The notes beneath the pieces are model-generated. The model searched no databases and was not told the origin of the DNA. It worked only from the letters and a program-made list of their open reading frames with translations. Positions 34,648-45,287 of a stretch of 50,441 bases of DNA are shown here, piece by piece. A program made the translations under genes and the position numbers. Within the stretch, counting starts at the first letter, position 1, and every line of letters starts with the position of its first letter. The DNA is from Acanthaster planci. Lineage: Eukaryota; Echinodermata; Asteroidea; Valvatida; Acanthasteridae. The stretch covers positions 824,174-874,614 of the forward strand of contig NW_019091357.1 in the NCBI RefSeq assembly GCF_001949145.1. Direction: 5' to 3'.

Positions 34648-37600
34648 GTGAGTTACAGCTCAATTGAAATTGCAGGTTTTCTTTATCGGCGCAATTGGGC
34701 GGTGAGGGGGACACCCCACCCCCCTGCCTCGATATCTGTGTATCCCCTCTCTTCCCACCGGTATAAAGAGCTTTGCTTTGGCTAATACCGTAAACCAAGG
34801 TAACTTTGGCACTCTGGGGTATTTTTGGCACAAGCCACACCCGTTGGTTGTGGTCGTCATATCTTTGCAACACGCTATATGAATGATATAAGATTCTCTT
34901 AAATTATTTAATGAAAGTAATTTTATCATAAAATACTGCTGGAGGCTTGGCCTGAAGGATTTTTTTTGTTGAAAACTTTGTTATAATCCTTTTCTAATTT
35001 TTTTTCATTAAATTCGAGCAACCTGCCAAACCTGCCCCGAACCACAAGGTAACTTTGGTAGCACTGAATTAGACTCTAACTCACATAAAAAAAATAGATG
35101 GATGTTTGCTACTACTAGATTGGACTTAAGGATTCATATGACAAACAAATACAACCAACCATGAAAACTGATGTTTGTTTTTGGAAAAGCAGAAACGGTC
35201 ATCATTTTAACCTGCCAAAGTTATTCCTGTTTACAGTACTGCATGGCCAAACCTAGTGCACCTCTAAGTTAAACGAGGGTCGTAGTTTCACCGCAGATTG
35301 AACGTCAGAATGTACTCTTGGGTGAAAGGAATTTAGCCACAAACATGCAAGAAATTCATTTCCCCAACACTTGATAATGAATGAAAACAAATTACCATAC
35401 AAGTTCAAAATGGTTCCGTTACGTTTCCCGTTTGAATGACACGAAGGCCTTATATTTGTATGTGCAGGCCTACGTCTAGTTTTGGGGGTTCCCCCACAGC
35501 TCCTGAAATTTTATAGTTAACCAATGGAGGTAATATTCAATCGATCAATTGAGTTACCACGTAATAACGGTAAAGTAAGTGGCTAATGGCACAATTCTGC
35601 GAATAAATATTTCCCAACTCCTCTTAGTGACGAAATATTCCATTGTGAGTATACGAATATATGTATATAAATGTCTCGTTATTTTCCCTTTGTATGTTGC
35701 CGACGTAAATCAACAGAGTTTAGACCAAAACATGCACAAATTTATCTGCAAACATTTCAAAACGAAAGTAAAACTCTTTTTGCTGGGTGTTTAACTTTGG
35801 AGGTATAGTTCGGAGTGAGTTGATGTTACATGTATTTTGACCAAAGAGCGTAGTTTGCTTATGTAGGAACCGCCTCAACTAATCTATCACGTGCATTTAC
35901 TAATCAGCTATCACGGCTACTTTACGGTACTCGTCCGGAATGATTGCACAAGAAACCATGATGTTGCTGAAATTACATTCGCAAATTGATACAGCTATCA
36001 TATTCAGTGTGGTTACATGTACTTGTTCCGGACACAACACTCCTCTTGCCTTTTTGTTATACTACGCTGGCGACTGTTTCCGTTCTGGTCCGCTGCCACC
36101 GCGTGGCCCCGGGGGTCGAGGCTACTGTCTGAACTTTTCAAGGAAATACAAAGAAAATACGAATACTAGTCAATCACCGAACGAGGAATACAATTACTCA
36201 ACAAACAAAAAAATGTCAATTTAGCCCAGTAGGCCTACACGTTGTTCGACTTGCATGACTCCGTAAACAAAATATGAATTTAGAACGCTGTAGGGCCTAT
36301 TTAGGCCTACGTCTGAGTTTTTTCTGAAAACTAGAATAGACACGGGAAAAGAGTGAGAGTAGTTAAACAATTGTGAAATTGTATTTGTCACCGATACACG
36401 CACACACTATTCTTTCTCTTTTATATTTTCGCTTTTTTACAGTCGTGACTTGTCAAAAGATATTTTATTGTTTTCACTGTTATTCACAGCGTTACTCCTT
36501 TTAGAATCGGATATCAACGTCCTTTACTCTCATTTACAACTCTAAAACCACTCAGTAACGAACACACATTATGGTTTATACCAATCAAATCTCATGGCCA
36601 AGTACGTCCGTCTTGTAAAAAAAACACTACCGATTGTTTCATTTTTTACTCTCTTATAAAGAAGAATCGAAATTAAACACGCTTGCTTACGTTGAGTTTT
36701 GTGAGGAACACAATCTACCCCATGCAAGACTGCTTGACCTCTGGTAAGCTGTATGCTCGCCTCGAAAAGAGTCCAATCCCCTATTGATAACAGAGTATTT
36801 GTCTTCAGACAAGACAGTGTTGTTTGGCATCGGTCCGAATCGGTCATGGACGAAAGCAACCTGTTATCATGAAGTTTATAAAGCAACTCCTCTGTGGAGA
36901 AATATTTGACAGCTTAAATAGACGCGTTTCTATCATTTACTAAATGACCAACATCAGATAGCAGTTTCACTCTCACATAAACTCTTATGGTCGTACCTAA
37001 CTGTGTGTGTCCTATCTTAGTTATAAGATAAACTGGAATTGATCCATATTTTCAAAACTTGAATACAATAATTATAAACCGATAAGGATAATCCGGTGGG
37101 CTCAGTGGTTTTCCGCACGTCGTGTTCCAAATCCCACATAGTACTTGTGCAGGACATGACGCTTTTTGTACATTCTCACACTTAGCTATCGAGGTGACCT
37201 CGACTGAATATTTGTCAATCACAACAGAAACCAGTATTGAAATACACATGTATCTCGGGACAAAGGTCATTGTCAAATTTTGCCAACAGATTTCAAAACC
37301 AAACAGAGACTTTAAATATTATAATACAATTAAATTTAAGTGTACATGCGTTTTGTGAGAGCGAGGTTGATTGGAGTAGGGAGGAAATCCTTTTGGCGTG
37401 ATCTTAAGACTGAGACTTATCATTGTCAGGAAAAACCTCATTCTGTTCAGAAAACTCTGACGAGTAACGTTCTTCTCTGAAGTTTGAAAAGATGCTGCCT
37501 TGAGCAGAAGCACCCCTTAGTAGATTGAACAGAACCCCGGTTGGTTGGGAGTGTTCATGTTGCTGTTAGCGACGCGCCCGTAACGTGTGCATTTCATAGT

Positions 37601-37757
37601 CGTTGGTGAACCAGCGAAGTGCAGTTCTGCCCAAGGGAGCCTCCGTTGCAAGGAAAATTGCGCCTTCTCTTGGTCCAGCTAGGGCTCATAAATTGAGACT
37701 AGTTGACCACATCACTGATTATTTTTCGCCGTCACCCCAAACCCCTCCATTTCTTAG
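34648..37757. other. Intron 1 of the Rab10-like gene
   Basis: A 3.1-kb AT-rich intron. Neither strand shows a P-loop exon or a recognisable element, so no alternative first exon is evident for this paralogue. Confidence 0.6.
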
Positions 37758-37963
37758 GAATCGACTTCAACATCGCTAGATTTCATCTCCCTGACGGTCG
37801 GCCAGTCAGGTTACAGGTATGGGATACGGCCGGTCAGGAGAAGTATCGCGCCATCACCAGCTCCTACTATCGCAAGGCCATGGGCGTTGTCTTGGTCTAT
37901 GACGTCACCAGACGTGAATCACTGGACAACATTCTGAACATCTGGCGGAAGGAGGTCGAACAG
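37758..37963 (+). CDS. Rab10-like paralogue exon 2 (WDTAGQE)
   Basis: The acceptor CATTTCTTAG is followed by GA ATC GAC, completing the split Gly codon. It encodes GIDFNIARFHLPDGRPVRLQ, VWDTAGQEKYRAITSSYYRK, then AMGVVLVYDVTRRESLDN to EVEQ. At 206 bp it is two codons longer than the Rab10 counterpart (the interswitch LPDGRP turn and the tail). The catalytic Gln of WDTAGQE is present. Where Rab10 has FHTITTSYY, this reads YRAITSSYY, so the LRRK2-type acceptor Thr is lost. The donor is GTTAGA. Confidence 0.85.
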
Positions 37964-38121
37964 GTTAGAAATTAGAGGCCCAATCTATTATGTTTATCCA
38001 CAATAAGAGCACATCTTTCGTTACTTCTATTCCTGTAAATATCACCATATTTTACATCTATTTAGAAAATTCAAGGTATGTTGGCACATTATATATTTTC
38101 ATTTTGCATCCTTTTTTGCAG

Positions 38122-38211
38122 TACGCCGAGTCGGATGTTGTCCTTATGTTAGTTGGAAACAAAATGGACTTAGACGACTATAGAACCATCACAACCAGAG
38201 TAGGAGCAAAG
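38122..38211 (+). CDS. Rab10-like paralogue exon 3 (NKMD)
   Basis: A 90-bp phase-0 exon, identical in length and position to Rab10 exon 3. The acceptor is CTTTTTTGCAG; the donor GTACTA is a moderate match. It encodes YAESDVVLMLVGNKMDLDDY and then RTITTRVGAK. NKMD is the G4 base-specificity motif. Confidence 0.85.
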
Positions 38212-38424
38212 GTACTAGACCAGGCGCAATAATCTAATACGTATTTGATATAATTTTAGGGTTTTTATCAATTATCATTTTGGTTTATTTAAAGTCTGGT
38301 GAAATGCATCATTTGCCAACTTCTCTATCACAGAATTAAGAGAATGTTTTTTAATTAATTGGCTTTGTGTATAGCATTTTGTGTTCATGAGAGTTAAAAC
38401 AGCCTATTGTGTAATTTTTTGTAG

Positions 38425-38529
38425 GTAGCCGAGCAACTAGGCGCTATATTCTTTGAAGTCAGTGCGAAAGAAAATCTCAACATTCACTTGGCATTCCAGG
38501 CTTTTGCAGAAGTTATTGTAGAAAGTGTG
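38425..38529 (+). CDS. Rab10-like paralogue exon 4 (EVSAK)
   Basis: A 105-bp exon after acceptor TTTTTTGTAG. It encodes VAEQLGAIFFEVSAKENLNI and then HLAFQAFAEVIVESV. EVSAK is the G5 motif (ETSAK in Rab10). It is one codon longer than the Rab10 equivalent. The donor GTACGT has normal GT, unlike the GC donor of Rab10 at this position. Confidence 0.83.
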
Positions 38530-38860
38530 GTACGTATTCAGGTGTACAGACGTGATCCATTCATTGGTTGTAATATTATTGGTACCACCTTACTGTGTGG
38601 GCTTCGTGCAGATGGTCTTCTGATGTACGGACATAACTTCAGGATACGAAATTAAGAGCATCTAATGCTGTGATTTACACCTCACGTTGTGAGCTTTATA
38701 TTCATTTTACATGTACGTGCATCTCCTAAGTAAATGATGTGTTATCTCTTTAGGGTATGAGACAGGGTGAGGCCCACCAGTCTCAACCGTGTCCCGTACA
38801 GAATTTTCCCGCATTTTTTAGACTGTACTCACATTTTGTCCGGTTTTGTTTCTTGCTCAG

Positions 38861-38971
38861 TATTCTAAGCGGAATCCCTGTCTGAGCACCACCGCTGTCC
38901 ACCTCGACTACAGCAACCACGACAGAAACGAGAACGTGAAAAAGACTAAACGTACATGTAATTGCTCATAG
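38861..38971 (+). CDS. Rab10-like paralogue last exon (CNCS end)
   Basis: Terminal exon after acceptor TTTCTTGCTCAG. It encodes 36 residues starting YSKRNPCLST, through a Lys/Asn-rich stretch, to KRTCNCS and TAG (38969-38971). Like the Rab10 last exon it opens with Tyr. The end Cys-Asn-Cys-Ser is neither the normal CC, CxC nor CCx of Rabs; it could be read as CxC plus one residue or as a CaaX box, so the prenylation mode is uncertain. No AATAAA was seen within several hundred bases. Confidence 0.75.
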   Translation, partial: YSKRNPCLSTTAVHLDYSNHDRNENVKKTKRTCNCS

Positions 38972-39350
38972 AGGGCGTGCTGAGCATGACAGAGGGCGCT
39001 TTTCGTCACTGCTGCAACATGAGTGGCTCGCTTGTTGAAACCGAAATGATGGATTAAGCGTCAGGGCACATGGACAATAAGCACACAATAGCTACGTGCT
39101 GAGATGCACTCATAGTGAACAGCCATTTGGGTTCCAAAGTCTAACGTTGTAGTTACTCTCTATACATGTGATTTAGAAGCATGTTTGCTACGTTCTCTGT
39201 CCCAACATGCTGCCAGAGTATTATCATAAGGTGCTCCAAGTGTACACGCACTGCCCTTTTCTTGAATGGCTGTTTAAAATTTCATAATTTCCTGAACGTC
39301 TCTTGAATATGAATTTACAGCTTCATGTTTGAATGCGAGATACCATCAAT

Positions 39351-39505
39351 GCAATAGAGTACTGAAATGTGACGTCACTGTAAACCAGAAAGTGCAGTGC
39401 AAACGAATAGAGTACGCGCGCGTGTTGGTTCACGCGCTGGTTCTCGCGCTAATGCCTTTTAGGCCTACACACTAATTGTGCGCGTGACGTATTCACTTAG
39501 TTACT
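39351..39505. repeat. CRE-containing dispersed repeat, copy 1
   Basis: Matches 45288-45430: AATAGAGTACTGAAATGTGA, CGTCA, then GAGTACGCGCGCG, GTTCACGC, CTCGCGCT and GTGCGCGTGACGT. It holds a full cAMP-response-element palindrome GTGACGTCAC (39369-39378). A second GTGACGTCAC (39633-39642) sits in inverted context 260 bp on. Confidence 0.75.
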
Positions 39506-39685
39506 GTATAGGCCTTAATCCGCAGTTCGTAAGTAACTTCGTCACACACAGACGCGCCACTGATTGCATGCAGGCTTCCATTGGACCATGGTTCCATGTA
39601 ACTTTAATGCAGTGGGCGTGGTTTAGACTGAAGTGACGTCACATTTACGAACCGGATACACGCCTAGCACATGCATTACTACAAT

Positions 39686-39854
39686 ACGGGCGTTTCACAG
39701 TATTGCGTCTCCAAGAGTTTGCAGCGCGTTGGCCAATCACAATGCGCAAAATCTGTCGACCCAATGCGCGTTTGGAAATGGTCGACAAAATTCGCGCGTT
39801 GTTATTGGCCTGCGCGTAGCAAACTTTTGGAGACGCAATATTGTGAACGCCCGT
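39686..39854. mobile_element. 169-bp foldback element with ~75-bp arms
   Basis: It begins ACGGGCGTTTCACAGTATTG and ends with its near reverse complement. The arms run about 75 bp each (including CGTCTCCAAGAGTTTGC, GGCCAATCACAA and GTCGAC) around a loop of roughly 20 bp. Arm mismatches are scattered, so it is an old MITE. The arms are CpG-rich (many GCGCG) compared with the flanks. Confidence 0.85.
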
Positions 39855-40517
39855 ACTGCACTTAATGTATATAACTTATTGTTGTCCGTGAAATTCAAAA
39901 CATCCTGCACTTAGGGTGGACAAATAATGCCATGACCGTCATTTCTATGTAGACGATCACTGAAATTATCGAAACGCTCAAATTTTATACACTTAAATGG
40001 AGAGTTCTTTATAATCCATGTCAAAGGAAATGGGTAAGAGGAGGTGTGTATATTGTCACTGGTTAAAACGTCGTAACCGACAGGCGCAGTCCGTTCATCT
40101 ATTCCAACTTTAACGAAATTAATTCAATACAGTTGTCGGTATTTTTAATCTTTAAAAAGGAAAGACGATTTCTTAACATATTCAGAAATCATAAGGAAAA
40201 TCGCTAAGTTTTTTACATGTGCCAAGATTTTGGAATTAAGAGTTTTAGAAATTGTTTTTAGGATCTAGGCACTGCATTTTATTAAATGTGACTAACGGTT
40301 GCTTTTGTACATTATTTCGGGAAAATGCACAGTGTGATTTCTAGAGGATATTTTTCAGGAAATTGTTTCGTGCAATTGCCTTTATTGGTGAGTTACGGTT
40401 GGTGGTGGAGTAGTGCGTGCAATGATAGTGAAAAGTTGGTGAACTTGGAAATTGAGGTTTTTTTAGCGAAAGCTGTTTGATTCCTGTTTGTTAAGCATCG
40501 TTTATTCTTGTCAGAAG

Positions 40518-40685
40518 TATCCTGGAGCCAAGAAGAAGGGTTATGGCTGTTTCATCCTGTTTGCTACGCAAACTGTGGTTTGTTTCATCCATCCTAAGCC
40601 AGAACAAGATTCCTCACAAATGAATAATATATTGCTATCATATTCAACCAAAGCCTTTAATGCGTTGTGTAAGCGCAATGCCTAG
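40518..40685 (+). CDS. Possible alternative terminal exon of the Rab10-like gene
   Basis: After a pyrimidine-rich acceptor (TTTATTCTTGTCAG ending 40514, or the AAG three bases later) the phase-0 frame reads YPGAKKKGYGCFIL. The opening Tyr-Pro-x-x-Lys resembles the Rab10 tail (YPQKDP), and Cys-Phe-Ile-Leu looks like a geranylgeranyl CaaX box. However, the frame does not stop there; it continues about 41 residues to TAG at 40683. An AATAAA lies at 40788-40793, about 100 bp beyond, inside a duplicated block. It could be a relic of a duplicated last exon that has lost its stop, or chance. Confidence 0.3.
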   Translation, partial: YPGAKKKGYGCFILFATQTVVCFIHPKPEQDSSQMNNILLSYSTKAFNALCKRNA

Positions 40686-40750
40686 CAAAATATTTTTATT
40701 TTAAACAGGTGCAAAGAATCAGCAAGACCAAATTAAACCAGTTTCTATTT

Positions 40751-42475
40751 ACAGTATGGCATTGTAAATACGTGTATCTCGTCTTAAAATAAAACTTCAG
40801 GAGGTCGAGATTGAGGAATCATCTTGTCTGGTCTGTAGTTTGTTAGATGTCTTACAAGGAGACCTTTGGCTTTGAAATACATGTACATTGCATTATCAGG
40901 TGTCTCTCCATGTAGGTGAGCATGACCCAACCTCGTCGTCAGTGGCTACTTTATGTCCGGGATGGCTGCCAATAACCAGGGGTTTATCCTGGGGGCACAC
41001 TACTGGGCATGATTATGTGAGTACTGCGTACGGCGGCCAAATCACAGTGTGTGTGTTTCTATGAAATAGAGCATTTTGTGGCCCACGAACGTGAAAACTT
41101 TTAGAAAAGGCAGGTTTAGGTGACCCAAACGAACGCTAGCTTGTGCTGATTTGGAACAAATCGGTGCTTGAAACGGTCTATTTCTCGAGAAGTGTGTAGG
41201 TATCCAATTTTCAAAGTGGCGAGGGCTGCACGGCAGCTTTTTACGGGTAAGCTTCTGTAGAAAAAGGTATTTTTCAGGTATTTATCACGATTGGCTGTAC
41301 TCGGTCTGCACCCTACGTAGCTCGGGGACAAGTAGCGCACAGGCCGTTACCGCGGAATGACAAACGGGGGCGCCACCAACAAACGTAGACTCCTTGGTGA
41401 ACAAAGCCATAAGAATTGGACATTGTACTCAAAACTATAGCTACCTCATAGACGTTCCTTCGTGTAGGCTCCTCCCAATTATGTTTTGTTTGAGACTTGT
41501 CACATTCCTTGTTAAAGTTGAAGGAACATAATATGCATTCCGTCACTGCTGTTCCACTTCTTCTACTACCGACTTTGTACTGCACCGTCAGACCTCGTTA
41601 TTTTGGAACCATTAGGCCTATGCCATGTCTGTTGCACGGCAGTGCTCCATCCAGCAATCTACACTGTTGAATTGAAAGTTCTGAGTTCTGCTGGAATTCC
41701 GGTGGAACCGAAACAAGGAAAAGTGTTTGAGAAATGTCACATGTGATCTCATCTGCCCACAGGGTCAAAGGCGACGCTTAGCGCTAATATGACGTGCGTG
41801 CCTCATGACTGCGTCGTGGTGGCGATGAAGAAAGATGTTTGTGTTTTCCGAATTCCATGTAGGAGTATGATAATTTCAGCCTTCCGGAGAAACAGGTCTT
41901 CGAATGTAAGTAAATGAATATCATATTCCTCAAAACACTATGTAGAAAACTTGCTTAATACACCGCCCCTTTCGTGCTTATTTACGTTCAAATGTATAAC
42001 TCAGGCATGTAATTTTCTGGCAGTTACCAATAGGCTTTTTAGAAGCGTGGCGGACACAATAGGAGAGTGCCGATTGGTTTGGGTAAAATCTTTTGTTTGG
42101 TCCAAATTTACCCATTTCAAATAGTGTCCTCCCGTTTCCGCCATGCTTCGAAAAGGCTAAAGTCCTCTAGCCTGACAGGCAGACACTGCAGACTAAATGG
42201 ATTTTCTCAGCACACAAAAGACGTGTACACCCATTTGCTCCATACCTTATTGGCAAACTAACAACGTACGCAATTCAAGTAGTTTGAGATTAGTGGACCA
42301 TGTCAGATCAGTTTTACTGACATGGAAATCTTACTTTATGGGCCACTTCATAACCACTGTGTATTTGTCAATGCTGTCAACCGTACATGTGAAACTGAGT
42401 TTTAGTAAAATAATTTGAACGATTTCGCTAGACACCGAAAACTATGATTTTTCTGAGGTGAGCACGTAATACAAA
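40751..42475. repeat. Local duplication, copy A
   Basis: Collinear with copy B at 42884-44905 through at least five matching blocks: ACAGTATGGCATTGTA (40751), AGGTGAGCATGACC (40914 on), the GCATTCCGTCAC.GTTGTTCCACTTC block (about 41540), CAGCAATCTACACTGTTGAA (about 41655), GAATGTAAGTAAATG (about 41904) and the long end block 42205-42470. It carries private insertions of about 300 bp (41010-41350) and about 250 bp (41950-42200). Confidence 0.88.
42031..42159. mobile_element. MITE inserted in duplication copy A
   Basis: Inverted ends TAGGCTTTTTAGAAGCGTGG / (reverse complement) TAGCCTTTTCGAAGCATGGC, 129 bp. It lies in a ~250-bp stretch absent from the matching position of the other duplicate (around 44620-44640). 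Confidence 0.75.
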
Positions 42476-42534
42476 ATACAAAACAAAATTTATAGAATGA
42501 TCCCCAGAACACGCTTACATGGACCTATATCTCT

Positions 42535-42775
42535 CCTGTTTTACGACATCTTCATTGGCTACCAATGAAATTCCGGATAACTTTTAATTAATTCTGATCT
42601 TGTTTTACAAATCTATACATGAAGCTGCTCCAGTCTATCTCAGTCCAAGGATTAATCAGAAAATGTAATCCGCCAAGGATTCTTCGCTCCAACAACAAAG
42701 ATCTCACTCCATATCCAATTCTTACCAAATCATATGGTCAATGTACCTTCAAGAAGTATGTACTGTATGGAACTG
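42535..42775 (+). pseudogene. LINE reverse-transcriptase C-terminal fragment, decayed
   Basis: Translation gives LRHLHWLPMKFRITF, then after a one-base shift LILILFYKSIHEAAPVYLSP, then in another frame ILRSNNKDL and KSYGQCTFK. The order LxxLHWLP(M/I)xxRIxF - LVYKxxxxxAPxYL - LRS - KTYGxxxF is characteristic of the end of non-LTR retrotransposon reverse transcriptases (jockey/CR1/RTE-like). At least two frameshifts make it dead. It lies exactly between the two copies of the local duplication. Confidence 0.8.
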
Positions 42776-42883
42776 TAACTTTCACAGCTGATTGTAATTG
42801 TATCTTTCTTGATACTTTGGTCTACAAATCAGCATTCCCTTGACGAAAACCAATCTGCTAGTAACTCTATCTTTAAAATATAT

Positions 42884-44905
42884 GCAGTATGGCATTGTAC
42901 ATATGTGACCCACGCTGTGGAAATGAGTCTAAGTCGCCTGAGCCACTTTGGAGTAAAAATCCTTCAGAATAATTTTGCACAGTGTAAGTCAGTGGGAACC
43001 TACAGCATTTTTCACCATGGAGTATCCAATTTATCAGGAAATACCAAACTGAGTGATACATCAAAACAAAAAACTCAATTTGCTCTTTCCAGTACAAACG
43101 AAAACTCAAAAAGTAGCCCTGGCAACTGAAGACTCATTTTCACAGAATGGGTCACATATCTCGTCTTAAATGAAACTCCCAGGAGATTGTGGATATCGTT
43201 TTGTCTGGTTCGTAATTTATTAGGGGTCTCGCAAAAACACCTTCGGTTTAGGTGAGCATGACCAAAGCTCGTCGTCAGCGGTTATTTTATACCCAATCAT
43301 GGCTTCCAATAGCGAGCAGTTAGTCATGGGGGCGTACTACTCGACTTTACGGGGCCGAGGCAGCGCATGAGTTGTTGTTGCAGAATGACAAAAAGGGGGC
43401 GCCGTTCACAAACGCAGACTACCCCGAACTAGCTACTCAGGGCTTCAAAAATGATGCGCCGAATTTTGACATAGGATATCACTGACTATCTCTTATGCAA
43501 GCTCCTCACGTTTTCTTGGAGACTTCAGCTAGTGCTAATACAAAATTTGGTCAAATTCCTCGTTCAAGTTGAAGGAGCTTAATTAGCATTCCGTCACGGT
43601 TGTTCCACTTCCAAGTTTAATGACCCACTATCGACTTTGTACCGCACCGCCAGCCCTCCTGGTCACGTCAGACACCGGCGTATAGTGCTCTATCCAGCAA
43701 TCTACACTGTTGAATAGAAAGTTAATTGACTGCTGGAATTCCTCTGTAACTAAAACCAGGAAATGTTTTGATAGATAGGAAGCGACTTAATACTAGCCCG
43801 TGAAACCTGGTGCGCTACTTTTTTTCAGTAGCTGGGGTGACAAATGATTCATGAAGAGGGGACAATGCACTACACCATTTAAGACATTTCAAAAACGGGA
43901 ATTCATTACGTCGCTTCGATAGCTTAGATAGATATCACTTGTAATGTCATCTGTCCACAGGGTCAAAGGTGGCGCTGTTAATGTGACTAGATGAGGGGCA
44001 AGCAGTGACGTTGGTAGGATTTTACAAGTTAGAGGGGACTCAAGGGGGCACCAGCTTTCAGTGTTGTATTTTTTTTTTGGGGGGGAGCTTTTGTTAGTCT
44101 TGTTCACCATCCAATCATCAGTTTTTTTGTGGTGGGGGTACTGGGAATTTGTGGGGGGTAGGTGCCCCCTGATTAATCATTGTTGTCTGATTGGCAGAAA
44201 GCATCACAGTCATCATAATCGACGGTATGTTTCAACCAAAACTGATCTGCTCCCTTAGCCTTTAGGTCGCTTTGAGTGATCTCTGGACTGAGGAGGAACC
44301 CGAGTTTAGGCGAGGGTCGAGACCCCAACCGGTTTCAGACTTTATCCTCAAACTAAGGTTAGGCCCGGGGAAACAACCACATACCCACATTATTTATGAT
44401 CTCGTCATGGGCAGAGAACAAATCCATTCCCGAAATTTAGCAAAAGAATATGCTAAAAGCATACATATGTTGTTTTCCCAAGGCTTGCGTGCCACATGAC
44501 TGCATCGTGATGGCGATGATGAAAGATGTTCACGTTTTCAGGAATAATAATTTCAGTCGTCAGGAGAAAGAGCTCCTAGAATGTAAGTAAATGTTTATCA
44601 TATTCCTCAAAACACGCGTTTTTTTGGTTGTTTTTTTCTGCGCACAATAGACGTGTACAGCCAGCTTCACACTGCACCTTATTGGTAAACTAACCACGCA
44701 CGCTGTTCAAGCATTTCAAGGTTAGTGGGCGATGTCAAATCTGCAAAACTGAAAATTTTAATTCATGGGTCACCTCATAGCCACTGCGTATTTGTTAACT
44801 CAGCCAAACGTACATTGGTGCTTGAAATTAAGTTTCAGAAAAAGAATCTGAGCCATTTTGCTAGACACCAAAAATTTTGATTTTTTTTTGGGGGGGGGGC
44901 GTAAT
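42884..44905. repeat. Local duplication, copy B
   Basis: Same orientation and order as copy A (40751-42475). Private insertions are a TA-flanked MITE (42904-43156) and a ~480-bp segment (44000-44485) that includes T/G-rich runs. Divergence between copies is moderate, so the duplication is not an assembly artefact. I see no gene in it. Confidence 0.88.
42904..43156. mobile_element. TA-flanked Tc1/mariner-type MITE in duplication copy B
   Basis: 253-bp element with ~38-bp terminal inverted repeats: TGTGACCCACGCTGTGGAAA on the left, (reverse complement) TGTGACCCATTCTGTGAAAA on the right, both continuing ATGAGTCT. TA flanks it on both sides (42902-42903, 43157-43158). The empty site is visible in copy A near 40766-40775, so insertion followed the duplication. 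Confidence 0.88.
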
Positions 44906-45287
44906 TTCTGTACCGTGTCGGCACAAACTGATGTGTTAAACTCTTTGAAACGGGTGAATATTAATAAAGTTGAAATTTGAATGTAGGTTACCCGGACTTT
45001 CAAGCGCCCGTTCAATGTTCGAGCAAGCGTAACAAGTAATTGTTGTTGAAATTGTACGGATGTCTATTTTACAGACTGAGAGTACATTTGGAAGTAACTG
45101 ATTCCGATTTTAGTGCAATGGACAGTTTTGTACGCTTAGTGATCATTGCTGTAACTTCGTGGCTGGTAGAGTTGGAGTAGTGATACCTAGTCTCCATCTC
45201 CAGCGTGATAAATCGGTCTTGTGGCTTCACTCTTGATAAGTAGGTAATTATGTTCAAGTAAAATGGAAATGATTTAAACTTCTGGCT

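Larger units (their letters stand above)
33897..38971 (+). other. Rab10-like tandem paralogue with long N-terminal extension (gene span)
   Basis: A second Rab gene on the same strand, about 10 kb downstream of Rab10. Five coding exons (33897-34647, 37758-37963, 38122-38211, 38425-38529, 38861-38971) splice to 1263 nt, or 420 aa. All four introns fall at the same positions and phases as in Rab10 (1,0,0,0), and exon 3 has the same 90-nt length. ITSSYYRKAMGVVLVYD resembles the Rab8/10/13 family. This points to tandem duplication followed by fast divergence. The G domain occupies about residues 215-385; motifs are GDSGTGKT, WDTAGQE, NKMD and EVSAK. The residue matching the Rab10 LRRK2 site is Ala. 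Rab26/37 and the EF-hand Rabs 44/45 are other possible affiliations, but intron positions and location favour a Rab10 duplicate. Confidence 0.8.

Noticed and set aside
42809-43129. 106-codon ORF
   Set aside because: It runs from flank into the TA-flanked MITE at 42904-43156; non-coding.
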